From contig NZ_JAEIOI010000004.1 in assembly GCF_021375795.1 (NCBI RefSeq), forward strand, positions 1 through 64,000: 64,000 nt of DNA, given 5' to 3'. Below are positions 52,798 through 62,235 of this stretch, piece by piece. The translations under genes were made by a program, and so were the position numbers. A model generated the notes under the pieces. The model saw only the letters and a program-made list of their open reading frames with translations. It was not told the origin of the DNA and searched no databases. How positions within the stretch are numbered: position 1 is the stretch's first letter; each line of letters begins with the position of its first letter. The DNA comes from Pseudomonas anguilliseptica (GTDB lineage: Bacteria; Pseudomonadota; Gammaproteobacteria; Pseudomonadales; Pseudomonadaceae).

Positions 52798-53931
52798 CTA
52801 CCCCGCCAAAACCTTATCCAGCGCCTGCTCCAGGGTAGCCACGGTGCGCTCGATATTGCCTAGTTTGTCCAAACCGAACAGGCCCAGACGGAAGGTCTGG
52901 AAATCCGCCGGCTCATCGCACTGCAACGGTACACCGGCAGCGATCTGCAGGCCCTGGGCGGCGAATTTGCTGCCGTTCTTGATGCTCGCGTCGGTGGTGT
53001 AGCACACCACCACCCCGGGGGCTTCGAAGCCTTCGGCGGCGACGCTTTTAAAGCCTTTGCTGGCGAGCAAGGCACGCACCCGCTCACCGAGCTCCTGCTG
53101 CTGCCCGCGCACCTTAACGAAACCAATGGCTTCGGCCTCGCGCATGGCATCGCGGAAACGCGCCAGGGCGTCGCTGGGCATGGTGGCGTGGTAGGCGTGG
53201 CCGCCCTGCTCATAGGCCTGCATGATCTGCAGCCACTTCTTCAGATCGCAGGCGAAGCTGGTGCTTTGTGTGGCTTCGACGCGGGCCAGGGCAGCTTCGC
53301 TGAGCATCACCAGGGCGCAGCAGGGTGAGGCACTCCAGCCCTTTTGCGGCGCGCTGATCAGCACATCGATGCCGCAGGCCTGCATGTCCACCCAGAGGGT
53401 GCCGGAGGCGATGCAGTCGAGCACAAACAGACCGCCCACCGCATGCACGGCATCCGCCACGGCGCGCAGGTAATCATCCGGCAGAATCATCCCCGAGGAC
53501 GTTTCTACATGCGGGGCAAACACCACCTGGGGTTTTTCCAAGGCGATTACCGCCAGCACATCAGCCAGACGCGGTGGGGCATACGCCGCCTGACTACCCT
53601 GGGAGACAGGCCGTGCCTTGAGCACTATCGATTCAGAGGGAATCTGGCCCATCTCGAAAATCTGCGTCCAGCGGTAGCTGAACCAGCCGTTGCGCAGCAC
53701 CAGGCACTTCTGCCCGGTGGCCAGCTGGCGCGCTACCGCCTCCATGCCGTAGGTGCCGCTACCGGGCACGATGGCCATGGCATGGGCGTTATAGACCTGT
53801 TTCAGGGTGCTGGAGATATCCTTCATCACGCCCTGGAACGACTGCGACATATGGTTGAGGGAGCGGTCGGTGTAGACCACCGAGTATTCGATCAGGCCGT
53901 CGGGGTCGATGCTGGGGTAGAGGTCAGACAT
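52798..53931 (-). CDS. Class V aminotransferase (alanine-glyoxylate type)
   Basis: PLP enzyme of 377 aa. VPGSGTYGMEAVARQL is the cofactor phosphate region, VVFAPHVETSSGMILP and FVLDCIASGTLWVDM give the PLP Asp, and LISAPQKGWSASPC carries the Schiff-base Lys. It resembles alanine-glyoxylate / serine-glyoxylate / AEP transaminases. Substrate pair not settled. Monocistronic. Confidence 0.88.
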   Translation of the reverse strand: MSDLYPSIDPDGLIEYSVVYTDRSLNHMSQSFQGVMKDISSTLKQVYNAHAMAIVPGSGTYGMEAVARQLATGQKCLVLRNGWFSYRWTQIFEMGQIPSESIVLKARPVSQGSQAAYAPPRLADVLAVIALEKPQVVFAPHVETSSGMILPDDYLRAVADAVHAVGGLFVLDCIASGTLWVDMQACGIDVLISAPQKGWSASPCCALVMLSEAALARVEATQSTSFACDLKKWLQIMQAYEQGGHAYHATMPSDALARFRDAMREAEAIGFVKVRGQQQELGERVRALLASKGFKSVAAEGFEAPGVVVCYTTDASIKNGSKFAAQGLQIAAGVPLQCDEPADFQTFRLGLFGLDKLGNIERTVATLEQALDKVLAG

Positions 53932-54044
53932 AAGGGGCTCCAGTCAGAAATTCACCTCACGACCCTGCCCGAAGCCGGGGCAAATGACAAGGCGGACGCC
54001 GCCTCGGCTAGAATGCACCCCCTTCGTTCCTGCCCGACACCGCC

Positions 54045-55289
54045 ATGACCAATCGCACTCAACATCCAGCCCCTCGCGTTGCCATTATCGGCGGCGGCCC
54101 CGCCGGGCTGATGGCGGCCGAAGTGCTGGCCCAGGGCGGTGTGCAGGTCGATCTTTACGACGGTATGCCTTCAGTGGGGCGCAAGTTCCTCCTGGCTGGG
54201 GTCGGCGGGATGAATATCACCCATTCCGAAGCCAAGCCGGCGTTTGTCGCGCGTTATGGCACGCGCCAGACAGAAGTAGCCGAACTGCTGCAGGATTTCG
54301 ATGCCGATGCCCTGCGCGCCTGGATTCATGACCTGGGCATCGACACCTTTGTCGGCACTTCCGGCCGGGTGTTCCCCACCGATATGAAAGCCGCACCGCT
54401 GCTACGCGCCTGGCTCAAGCGCCTGCGCGAGCTGGGTGTGCAGATCCACACCCGCCATCGCTGGCTGGGCTGGAATAGCGAAAGTGCGCTACGGATCACC
54501 TCGCCCGCTGGCGAACAGACCGTGACCGCCGACGCCACACTGCTGGCCCTGGGCGGTGCCAGCTGGGCACGACTGGGTTCAGATGGCGCCTGGGTCAGCC
54601 TGCTGCAAGCGCGTGGCGTGACTATCGCGCCCTTGCAGGCGAGTAACTGCGGCTTTGATGTCAGCGCCTGGAGCCCGTTTCTGCGGGACAAGTTCGCCGG
54701 CGCGCCACTCAAGAACGTCAGCCTCAGCCTGCCCGGAGTAACACCTCGCCTGGGTGAGTGTGTGCTGACCGCCAGCGGCCTCGAAGGCAGCTTGGTGTAT
54801 GCCCTGTCAGCCGCTATTCGCGAAACGATCAACCAGCATGGCAGCGCCAGCGTGCACCTCGATCTGCTGCCGCAAACGCCGCTGAGCAAACTGCAGGCGG
54901 CCTTGAGCAAACCGCGCGGCTCACAGTCCATGGCTAAACACCTGCATCGCCAGGCGGGGATCGACGGGGTCAAAGCAGCTCTGCTGCGCGAGCTGGCCAG
55001 CGCAGCAACCTTCAATGATCCGGCGCTGCTGGCCAGTGCAATCAAGGCCCTGCCGATCACCCTGGTGCGGCCACGGCCCTTGGATGAAGCCATCAGCACG
55101 GCTGGCGGTGTGCCGTTCGAGCAGCTGGACGGGCAACTGATGCTCAAGGCGCTGCCCGGCACCTTCTGCGCAGGGGAAATGCTTGATTGGGAGGCGCCGA
55201 CTGGCGGTTATCTGCTGACCGCCTGCTTTGCCAGCGGCCGCCGCGCCGCCCTGGGCATGCTCCACTGGCTGCAACGCTCTGTCGAATAA
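54045..55289 (+). CDS. TIGR03862-family (HI0933/BaiN-like) flavoprotein
   Basis: FAD-dependent oxidoreductase of 414 aa: dinucleotide fold VAIIGGGPAGLMAAEVLAQG, the family line GRKFLLAGVGGMNITHSE, a middle ALGGASWARLGSDG, and the C-terminal GTFCAGEMLDWEAPTGGYLL. Members reduce unsaturated or quinone-like substrates; the substrate here is unknown. Confidence 0.9.
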   Translation: MTNRTQHPAPRVAIIGGGPAGLMAAEVLAQGGVQVDLYDGMPSVGRKFLLAGVGGMNITHSEAKPAFVARYGTRQTEVAELLQDFDADALRAWIHDLGIDTFVGTSGRVFPTDMKAAPLLRAWLKRLRELGVQIHTRHRWLGWNSESALRITSPAGEQTVTADATLLALGGASWARLGSDGAWVSLLQARGVTIAPLQASNCGFDVSAWSPFLRDKFAGAPLKNVSLSLPGVTPRLGECVLTASGLEGSLVYALSAAIRETINQHGSASVHLDLLPQTPLSKLQAALSKPRGSQSMAKHLHRQAGIDGVKAALLRELASAATFNDPALLASAIKALPITLVRPRPLDEAISTAGGVPFEQLDGQLMLKALPGTFCAGEMLDWEAPTGGYLLTACFASGRRAALGMLHWLQRSVE

Positions 55290-55376
55290 GAACACCGCGA
55301 GCAATCGCTAGCGGCTATGCTTGAAGAAAACCGCCCGAGAGCGGTGATCTTCCACGCGCATAGGTACCCTACCGCC

Positions 55377-56378
55377 GTGATTCCATTAGTGGTCTGCGAC
55401 GACTCGAATATGGCGCGCAAGCAGTTGATCCGCGCCCTGCCGCCCGAATGGCCAGTGACCATCAGCCAGGCTGCCAATGGCCAGGAAGCCCTGGCCGCCC
55501 TGCGCCAGGGCCTCGGCCAGGTGATGCTGCTGGACCTGACTATGCCGGTGCTCGACGGCTATGAAACCCTTGCGGCCATGCGCGCCGAAGGGCTGGCCTG
55601 CAAGGTGGTGGTGGTCTCTGGTGACGTTCAGGACGAAGCCGTGCGCCGGGTCAAGGAACTCGGCGCACTGGCCTTTATCAAGAAACCCGCCGATCCCGAT
55701 ACACTGCGCAGCACCCTGCTCGAACTCGGTCTGTTCGACCCAAAGGCCACCCCTACCGCCATCGCCCAGGCCGCCGTACTGGATGAGTTGAAGGTCAACT
55801 TCCGCGATGCCTTGCGCGAGGTGACCAACGTCGCCATGGGCCGCGCTGCCGCGCTACTGGCCAAGGTGCTGAACGTATTTGTGCAGCTGCCGGTGCCGCA
55901 GGTGAATATCTTCGAGGTCAGCGAACTGCATATGACTCTTACCGATGCCATGCGTGGTGAACGCCTGAGCGCGGTGTGCCAGGGCTTTATTGGTGACGGC
56001 ATCGCCGGCGAGGCGTTGCTGCTGTTCCATGATTCGGAAGTCGCCGGCATGGCAAAACTGCTGGGCTGGCAGCCCAAGGACGATACTCAGACCTCGGAAA
56101 TGCTACTGGACCTGGCCAGCATTCTGACCGGCGCCTGCCTGGCCGGGATTGCCGAGCAGATTGACGTGCGTTTTTCTCAGGGCCACCCGCAACTGCTGGG
56201 CCAGCATTCGTCCATCGAGCGGCTGATCCACCTCAACCAGCGGCGCTGGCGCAAGACCCTGGCCATTGAGGTGAGCTACAGCCTGGAAGCCCACAGCATC
56301 CACTTCGACCTGTTGCTGCTGTTCACCGAAGACTCAATCAAGCGCCTGACCAACAAGCTCAACTACCTGATGAACTAG
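55377..56378 (+). CDS. Response regulator fused to CheC/CheX-like domain
   Basis: Protein of 333 aa. The receiver domain (about 1-120; VVCDDSNMARKQL, phospho-Asp in VMLLDLTMPVLDG, Lys in FIKKPAD) is followed by a CheC/CheX-like phosphatase fold (about 135-333; LREVTNVAMGRAAALLAKVLN, then SEMLLDLASILTGACLAGIAEQ). The E-x3-N pairs expected for CheC-type phosphatases are seen as EVTNVAMGRAA and less clearly in the second repeat. GTG 55377 gives the normal receiver N-terminus; ATG 55317 would add 20 unlike residues. The next gene, a PAS protein, begins 13 bp later. Confidence 0.82.
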   Translation: MIPLVVCDDSNMARKQLIRALPPEWPVTISQAANGQEALAALRQGLGQVMLLDLTMPVLDGYETLAAMRAEGLACKVVVVSGDVQDEAVRRVKELGALAFIKKPADPDTLRSTLLELGLFDPKATPTAIAQAAVLDELKVNFRDALREVTNVAMGRAAALLAKVLNVFVQLPVPQVNIFEVSELHMTLTDAMRGERLSAVCQGFIGDGIAGEALLLFHDSEVAGMAKLLGWQPKDDTQTSEMLLDLASILTGACLAGIAEQIDVRFSQGHPQLLGQHSSIERLIHLNQRRWRKTLAIEVSYSLEAHSIHFDLLLLFTEDSIKRLTNKLNYLMN

Positions 56379-56391
56379 GCGGAACCTGCTC

Positions 56392-56847
56392 ATGCCCGCA
56401 CAGATAGATATCAAAGAGGTTCACTGGCTGCTCGATATCGTGCAGTGCATCGATGTCGGGGTGATCGTGCTCGACCGCCAATACCGGGTTGAGGTGTGGA
56501 ACAGCTTTATGGAAAACCATTCCGGCCTGGGCCCAGACGAGGTGCACGGCAAAACCCTGTTCAGCCTGTTCAGCGAGATCGACGAAGCCTGGCTGCGGCG
56601 CAAGGTCGATACCGTCGTGGCACTGGGCACCCGCGCCTTCAGCCTGTGGGAGCAGCATCCCTACCTGATGCACTTCAAGAACTACCAGCCGATCACCGGC
56701 CAGGAAGATTTCATGTACCAGAACGTCACCCTGCTGCCGCTGGGCGGCGCGGGCGATGCGGTGGAACATATCTGCGTGGTGATCTACGACATGACGGCCG
56801 CCGCCACCCACAAGAAGCAACTGGAAGCGGCGCAGGCCAGCCGTTAA
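56392..56847 (+). CDS. Stand-alone PAS-domain protein
   Basis: Cytoplasmic single PAS domain of 151 aa (VQCIDVGVIVLDRQYRVEVWNSFM, GLGPDEVHGKTLFSLF, then ICVVIYDMT) with a short helical end. In the same operon as the receiver-CheX fusion, so the two likely form a sensing/response pair; the kinase must be elsewhere. Confidence 0.85.
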   Translation: MPAQIDIKEVHWLLDIVQCIDVGVIVLDRQYRVEVWNSFMENHSGLGPDEVHGKTLFSLFSEIDEAWLRRKVDTVVALGTRAFSLWEQHPYLMHFKNYQPITGQEDFMYQNVTLLPLGGAGDAVEHICVVIYDMTAAATHKKQLEAAQASR

Positions 56848-56926
56848 TCTCTGCTCGCCAGGCTCCGCCAGAGAGCCGGCACAACCGTAATAGCCTGTCC
56901 GACATCACTCGCGCAGGAACCATTCG

Positions 56927-57289
56927 ATGTTGCACAGCATTGAACTGAAAACCTTCGTACCGGCCCGCGACTTCGCCCTGAGCCAGGCGTTCTATCAAGC
57001 CCTGGGCTTCAAGCCGGGCTGGGTCGGCGATGGCCTGGCCTATTTCAGCCACGGCGATCACTGTGCCTTTTTGCTGCAGGACTTCTACGTCAAGGAGCAG
57101 GCGGAGAACTTCGTCATGCACCTGCTGGTGGAAGACGTCGATGCCTGGTGGCAGAAGGTCGTGGATGAGCGGATTGGCGAGCGCTTCGGCGTGCGCCTGG
57201 TGCCGCCGCAGGACCAGCCCTGGGCCATGCGCGATTTCGTGGTTATCGACCCCAGCGGCGTGCTCTGGCGCATTGCCCAGAACATTTAG
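56927..57289 (+). CDS. VOC-family protein (glyoxalase/bleomycin-resistance fold)
   Basis: Small protein of 120 aa with paired beta-alpha-beta-beta-beta modules (FVPARDFALSQAFYQALGFK and FVMHLLVEDVDAWWQKV, ending RDFVVIDPSGVLWRIAQN). Metal ligands typical of glyoxalase I are only partly present, so the role is unknown. Confidence 0.88.
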   Translation: MLHSIELKTFVPARDFALSQAFYQALGFKPGWVGDGLAYFSHGDHCAFLLQDFYVKEQAENFVMHLLVEDVDAWWQKVVDERIGERFGVRLVPPQDQPWAMRDFVVIDPSGVLWRIAQNI

Positions 57290-57334
57290 CGCCTCTGGTG
57301 GACAAGCTCAGCGCTGTCCACCCTACGACTGAGG

Positions 57335-58675
57335 TTACTTGGCAAACTTCCCGGGTTTGCCTGCTTTCCCGCCAAAGCTCGGTACCTTGCGCACCGCCTT
57401 GACCGACGGTGCAGCCGGCTCATCGGCCTCCATCCAGCGCCCGAGGCTGCCGCCCTTGCCGCCGCCGACCACTTTGGGTTTCTTCGGTTTCTTCGGCTTT
57501 TTCACCACCTGGCCGCCGGGCAGGGTCTGCGGCACGCGGTGATCAGGGATAAAGTCCGGCTCCTCGATACGTTGCAGCACCTGCTGGGTCAGGGTTTCGA
57601 TGGCCGAGAGCAGCTGCACTTCATCGGCACAGACCAGCGACACGGCCTGACCGGTGGTGCCGGCACGCCCGGTACGACCAATGCGATGCACATAGTCTTC
57701 GGCGACGATGGGCAAATCGAAGTTGACCACCAGCGGCATGTCATCGATATCCAGGCCACGGGCCGCCACATCGGTAGCCACCAGCACCTTGACCTCACCA
57801 TCCTTGAAACGCTGCAAGGCGCGCTGACGGGTGGCCTGGGGTTTGTCGCCGTGGATCGAATCGGCGCTGATGCCGTGGCGCTGCAGCTCGGCTTCCAGCT
57901 CATCCACGCCCTTGCGGGTTTTCACAAACACCAGGGCCTGGCTCCAGCGCTTGCTCTGGTAAAGGTGCAGAAACAGCTCGCCCTTGCGCTTCTTGTCCAC
58001 CGGAATCAGCCACTGTTTGACCGACTTGGCCGCCGCGTTGCGCGGGCTGACTTCGATACTCAGCGGGTCTTTGAGCATCTGCCCGGCCATGGCGCGAATG
58101 GCATCGGAGAAGGTCGCGGAGAACAGCAGGGTCTGGCGTTTTTTCGGCAGCGCCGCGAACACACTTTCCAGCTCGTTGGCAAAGCCCAGGTCGAGCATGC
58201 GGTCGGCTTCATCCAGCACCAGGGTCTGCACCTGGTTGAATTTCACCGCGTTCTGCCGGTACAGGTCGAGCAAACGACCCGGTGTGGCTACCAGCACGTC
58301 CACGCCTTTGCGCAGCTTCATCATTTGCGGGTTGATGCTGACCCCGCCATACACCGCATAACTGCGCAGCGGCAGATGCTGGCCATAGGTGATAAAGCTC
58401 TGCAGCACCTGTTCGGCCAGCTCGCGAGTCGGCACCAGCACCAGCGCACGCACCGAATTACTGGCCACCTGCGGCCCTTCCATCATCAACCGCTGCAGCA
58501 CCGGCAGGGCAAAGCCAGCGGTCTTGCCGGTGCCGGTTTGCGCGGCGGCCATCAGGTCACGCCCCTTGAGCACCGGCACGATGGCCTGGGCCTGCACAGC
58601 GGTGGGAGTTTTGTAGTCGAGGCTGTCGAGGGTGCGCAACAGAGGTTCGATCAGGCCGAGGGAAGCAAAGGTCAT
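57335..58675 (-). CDS. DEAD-box RNA helicase, RhlE-type
   Basis: ATP-dependent RNA helicase of 446 aa: Q-motif region (SLGLIEPLLRTLDSLDYKTPTAVQ), Walker A AQTGTGKT, DEADRM, SAT in LFSATFSD, then RGLDI and HRIGRTGR. A Lys/Pro-rich tail (KKPKKPKKPKVV) and a Gly/Lys end should bind RNA. Acts in RNA remodelling, ribosome assembly or decay. Confidence 0.93.
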   Translation of the reverse strand: MTFASLGLIEPLLRTLDSLDYKTPTAVQAQAIVPVLKGRDLMAAAQTGTGKTAGFALPVLQRLMMEGPQVASNSVRALVLVPTRELAEQVLQSFITYGQHLPLRSYAVYGGVSINPQMMKLRKGVDVLVATPGRLLDLYRQNAVKFNQVQTLVLDEADRMLDLGFANELESVFAALPKKRQTLLFSATFSDAIRAMAGQMLKDPLSIEVSPRNAAAKSVKQWLIPVDKKRKGELFLHLYQSKRWSQALVFVKTRKGVDELEAELQRHGISADSIHGDKPQATRQRALQRFKDGEVKVLVATDVAARGLDIDDMPLVVNFDLPIVAEDYVHRIGRTGRAGTTGQAVSLVCADEVQLLSAIETLTQQVLQRIEEPDFIPDHRVPQTLPGGQVVKKPKKPKKPKVVGGGKGGSLGRWMEADEPAAPSVKAVRKVPSFGGKAGKPGKFAK

Positions 58676-58763
58676 AGGGCTAACCGCAGAAATAAGTCGA
58701 TGGCGCAGAGTTTATCCTGCTTGGGTGCAGACGGCCTGGCTGTCTTCAGCAGGCCATCAACTA

Positions 58764-58789
58764 CAAAGCCCGGAATGATCCGGGCTTTG
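58764..58789 (-). terminator. Hairpin between zapE stop and helicase start
   Basis: Perfect stem CAAAGCCCGG (58764-58773) / CCGGGCTTTG (58780-58789), loop AATGAT. It ends the zapE transcript 22 bp past its stop; the T-run is short. Confidence 0.6.
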
Positions 58790-58811
58790 GCAGCAAACAT
58801 AAGTACGTAGA

Positions 58812-59906
58812 TTAGGGTTTGTGCGGCCGTGCGAGAAACTCGTGCGACTGCATTTCCAGCAAACGACTGAGCGTGCGCTGGAACTCGAAGGTCAGGCGAC
58901 CGCCGGTGTAGAGATCTTTCAGCTCCACTTCGGCGGAGATGATCAGCTTGACGTTGCGGTCGTAGAACTCGTCCACCAGGTTGATAAAGCGCCGGGCCAT
59001 GTCGTCCTTGGCGGTGCTCATCTGCTCGACGTTGGCCAGCAGCACGGCGTGGAAGATCTTGCCCAGTTCGATGTAGTCATTCTGGCTGCGCGGGCCATCA
59101 CACAGCTCGCGAAAGTCGAACCAGGCCACGTCATCACCGACCTTGCGCGCCACAATGGCACGGTTCTCGATCATCAGCGCCTCGTTTTCCTGCACCACGC
59201 AGTGCTCGGGCAGCAGGCTGACAAAGCTCTTCTGCAGGCTCTCCTCGGCGGCAGCGCCCAGTGGCCAGTGGAACAGCTCGGCCTGCTCGAGCGCGCGCAG
59301 GCGGTAATCGATACCGCTGTCGACGTTGACGATCTCGGTGTGCTGCTTGAGCAGGGCGATGGCTGGCAGGAAGCGGGCGCGCTGCAGGCCGTCCTTGTAC
59401 AAGCCGTCTGGCACGATATTGGAGGTGGCAACCAGGCTCACACCGTTCTTGAACAGCTCTTCCATGAGGGTGGCGAGGATCATGGCGTCGGTAATGTCAC
59501 TGACGAAGAACTCGTCGAAGCAGATGACCTTGGCTTCGTCGGCGAAGCGCTTGGCGATAATGGTCAGCGGGTTCTTCTCGCCCTTGAGGGTGCGCATTTC
59601 TTCATGCACGCGCTTCATAAAGCGGTGGAAGTGCGTACGCATCTTCTTCTCGAACGGCAGCGCGTCGAAGAAGGTGTCGACCAAGTAGGTCTTGCCGCGA
59701 CCGACGCCGCCCCAGAAATACAGGCCCTTGACCGGCCCCTGAGGCTTTTTGCCGAACAGCTTGCCGAATACGCCGGCGCTGCCCTTGTCGGCGGCGATCA
59801 GCTCGTCATACAGACGCTGCAGATGACGTACCGCCGTTTCCTGGGCAGCGTCATGGAAGAAATCAGGGCGTTTAAGGTCAGCCTGGTAGCGTTCTAGGGG
59901 CGTCAT
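58812..59906 (-). CDS. zapE: Cell-division ATPase ZapE (AFG1-like)
   Basis: AAA+ ATPase of 364 aa: Walker A in FWGGVGRGKTYLVDTFF, Walker B in VICFDEFFVSDITDAM, sensor region LVATSNIVPDGLYKDGL. ZapE in E. coli modulates FtsZ rings; the same gene is next to trpS in P. aeruginosa. Downstream of trpS beyond a terminator and REP pair. Confidence 0.95.
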   Translation of the reverse strand: MTPLERYQADLKRPDFFHDAAQETAVRHLQRLYDELIAADKGSAGVFGKLFGKKPQGPVKGLYFWGGVGRGKTYLVDTFFDALPFEKKMRTHFHRFMKRVHEEMRTLKGEKNPLTIIAKRFADEAKVICFDEFFVSDITDAMILATLMEELFKNGVSLVATSNIVPDGLYKDGLQRARFLPAIALLKQHTEIVNVDSGIDYRLRALEQAELFHWPLGAAAEESLQKSFVSLLPEHCVVQENEALMIENRAIVARKVGDDVAWFDFRELCDGPRSQNDYIELGKIFHAVLLANVEQMSTAKDDMARRFINLVDEFYDRNVKLIISAEVELKDLYTGGRLTFEFQRTLSRLLEMQSHEFLARPHKP

Positions 59907-59929
59907 AAATTCGTTAGCCGGGCAAGTAA

Positions 59930-59961
59930 AACGGGGGCGTCACTTTAGCGACGCCCCCGTT
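59930..59961 (-). terminator. Intrinsic terminator downstream of trpS
   Basis: Stem AACGGGGGCGTC (59930-59941) / GACGCCCCCGTT (59950-59961); leftward it runs into GTTTTAC. Placed between trpS and zapE. Confidence 0.75.
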
Positions 59962-59994
59962 GATTGGCAACGGCTTATAGACGGCGTACCGGTC

Positions 59995-60062
59995 TGTGGG
60001 AGGGGCTTTAGCCGCGACAGTCTGTTGGTATCGCTGCGTCGCGGCTAAAGCCCCTCCCACAA
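59995..60062. repeat. REP pair, family C
   Basis: Inverted copies (59995-60018 and 60038-60062) just after the trpS stop, 40 kb from the related copies at 23.9-28.5 kb. Confidence 0.85.
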
Positions 60063-60078
60063 GCCATCTGGCAGCGCA

Positions 60079-61425
60079 TCACTCTTGAGGAGCAAGCGCC
60101 TCACGCAGGCGCTGAATCGCCGCCTGACAGGCACTGCTGTCGGCGAATGCCGGGCTTTGCGCCACGCACTCATCGTCCAGCCAGACGGCAAAACCGCCGT
60201 CCTGCTCGCGAACATCCAGCGCTTCACCGGACTGCAGACGCTTGTTGACCATCCCTGCGGCCTTGCCATCAGCAAAGGATTTGGACAGCAACAACTGCTC
60301 GCCAGCGGCATCCAGCAGGCGGAAACGGAAGCTGCCGTCGTCGTCGCGGAAGCTGACAAAGCGTGCGCTCTTGCCGGCTTTTTTCTTCTCGCCAGCCGTG
60401 CTGATAGCCTCGCTGCGGAACGAGCGCAGGCCCACGGCCTCACGCAGCTCACCGAGAAACGGCGTAGCGATCTTGCGCGCCTTGGCCGCACCAGCCAGCA
60501 GAATATCTTCCAGATCAGCCGGTTTGCTGATCAGCGCGTGATAACGCTCGCGAGCTTCGCCCAACTCGGCTTCCAGCAGGTTGCACAACGCTTGCTTGGC
60601 TTCGCCCCAGGCCAGGCCGTCTTCCAGCGCAACGCGGAAATCCGCCTGCTGGGTCGGTGCGGCAAAGGCCTGGTAGAGGGTGAACAGGTGCGAGCTGTCC
60701 GGGTCTTTCGGCTCGCCCGGCAGTTTGGAATCGGTCACCACACGTGCAACGGCATCCTTGAGCTGCTTGGCACTGCCGAACAACGGGATGGTGTTGTCGT
60801 AGCTCTTACTCATCTTGCGCCCATCGAGGCCCGGCAAGGTCGCTACATCTTCCTCAATCACCGCTTCAGGCAGGGTGAACAGTTCCTTGCCCTTGCCGAA
60901 CAGGTGGTTGAAGCGCTGGCCGATATCGCGGGCCATTTCCACGTGCTGGATCTGGTCGCGGCCGACCGGCACCTTGTGCGCGTTGAACATCAGGATGTCC
61001 GCCGCCATCAGCACCGGGTAACTGAACAGGCCCATGGTGATGCCCGCATCCGGGTCTTCGCCTTGCTCAACGTTCTTGTCCACCGAAGCCTTGTAAGCGT
61101 GGGCGCGGTTAAGCAGGCCCTTGCCGGCGACACAGGTGAGCAACCAGCACAGCTCGGGAATCTCGGGGATATCCGACTGGCGGTAGAAGGTTGCCTTGTC
61201 GGTATCCAGGCCCAGCGCCAGCCAGGTAGCAGCGATTTCCAGACGGGAACGCTGGATACGCGCCGGCTCATCGCACTTGATCAGCGCGTGATAGTCGGCC
61301 AGGAAGTAGAACGAATCCGCATCGGCGGCGCGGCTGGCGACGATGGCCGGGCGAATCGCGCCCGCGTAGTTGCCCAGGTGCGGCGTGCCGGTGGTGGTGA
61401 TGCCGGTAAGGATACGAGTGGTCAT
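60079..61425 (-). CDS. trpS: Tryptophanyl-tRNA synthetase, long form
   Basis: Class I synthetase of 448 aa that charges tRNA-Trp. HIGH-like [10 protein letters not shown] and KMSKS in [10 protein letters not shown] are present. Beyond the usual 330-residue core there is an extension of about 110 residues with a [12 protein letters not shown] linker and a YegP/DUF1508-like fold ([35 protein letters not shown]), as in other Pseudomonas TrpRS. Gene order trpS-hydrolase-zapG-cysNC matches P. aeruginosa. Confidence 0.96.
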   Translation of the reverse strand: MTTRILTGITTTGTPHLGNYAGAIRPAIVASRAADADSFYFLADYHALIKCDEPARIQRSRLEIAATWLALGLDTDKATFYRQSDIPEIPELCWLLTCVAGKGLLNRAHAYKASVDKNVEQGEDPDAGITMGLFSYPVLMAADILMFNAHKVPVGRDQIQHVEMARDIGQRFNHLFGKGKELFTLPEAVIEEDVATLPGLDGRKMSKSYDNTIPLFGSAKQLKDAVARVVTDSKLPGEPKDPDSSHLFTLYQAFAAPTQQADFRVALEDGLAWGEAKQALCNLLEAELGEARERYHALISKPADLEDILLAGAAKARKIATPFLGELREAVGLRSFRSEAISTAGEKKKAGKSARFVSFRDDDGSFRFRLLDAAGEQLLLSKSFADGKAAGMVNKRLQSGEALDVREQDGGFAVWLDDECVAQSPAFADSSACQAAIQRLREALAPQE

Positions 61426-61453
61426 AACGTTCGCTTATTGAGGCTCAATCAGT

Positions 61454-62083
61454 TCAGAGTCGCGGCAGCAGCAAATCTTTGAGATCGGTCAGCTTGCCGT
61501 GAAAAAAGTGGCCGCATTCTGCCACTTTCAGCAGCTCATGGGCACGCCCGAGTGCCGCCGACCACTGGTACACCACCTGCGGGTCGATCACTTCATCGTC
61601 TTCGGGCTGGATCAGGATCAGCGGGCAATGGCTGGCCGGTGGCGTTTCTGCGGTCAGGCGATGCACGGCCGGGGCCACCATAAACAGCTTGTCGAGTTTC
61701 ACACCCTGGGCTTCCAGGCGGGCGCCGAGCGCAGCGGCGACAAAGCCACCGAAGGAAAAACCCAGCAAGGTCAGCGGTAACTCGGGGTGCTGAGCACGCA
61801 GCCAGCTGGCCACGGCCTCGGCGTCATCCACCTCACCGCTGGCCATATCGTGGCTGCCTGCGCTGGCGCCGACACCGCGGTAATTGAAACGCAACGTGGC
61901 CAGGCCACAGTCACGGGCCGTGCGTTGCAGGGTGGAAACCACCTTATTGAGCATGGTGCCACCCTGCACCGGGTTGGGGTGGCAGATCAGCGCTACGCCA
62001 CGGGCGTCAGGGGTATCCAGCCACAGGGCTTCGAGTTGGCCGCTGGGGCCGGCAATCATCAGAGGGGTTTCGCGGGTGAGCAA
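61454..62083 (-). CDS. Alpha/beta hydrolase (dienelactone-hydrolase-like)
   Basis: Serine hydrolase of 209 aa: LICHPNPVQGGTMLNKVV, nucleophile elbow LLGFSFGGFVA, Asp in IQPEDDEVIDP and His in AECGHFFHG. Belongs to the YpfH/CocE-like small hydrolases; substrate unknown. It lies 28 bp upstream of trpS and is probably cotranscribed with it. Confidence 0.9.
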   Translation of the reverse strand: MLTRETPLMIAGPSGQLEALWLDTPDARGVALICHPNPVQGGTMLNKVVSTLQRTARDCGLATLRFNYRGVGASAGSHDMASGEVDDAEAVASWLRAQHPELPLTLLGFSFGGFVAAALGARLEAQGVKLDKLFMVAPAVHRLTAETPPASHCPLILIQPEDDEVIDPQVVYQWSAALGRAHELLKVAECGHFFHGKLTDLKDLLLPRL

Positions 62084-62235
62084 CAGGGAACTCCGTGACC
62101 TCGCAGTGGGTCGACTCGTCTAGCTGACAGCCTGCGCCATAGACAACACCGCAAACATTTCGGCATTGCATTGCGGTATACAGCGCAGGTTCGAGCCGTT
62201 AACGTAAAGCAAAGCCGTTTAGAGAGGAAGGACTC

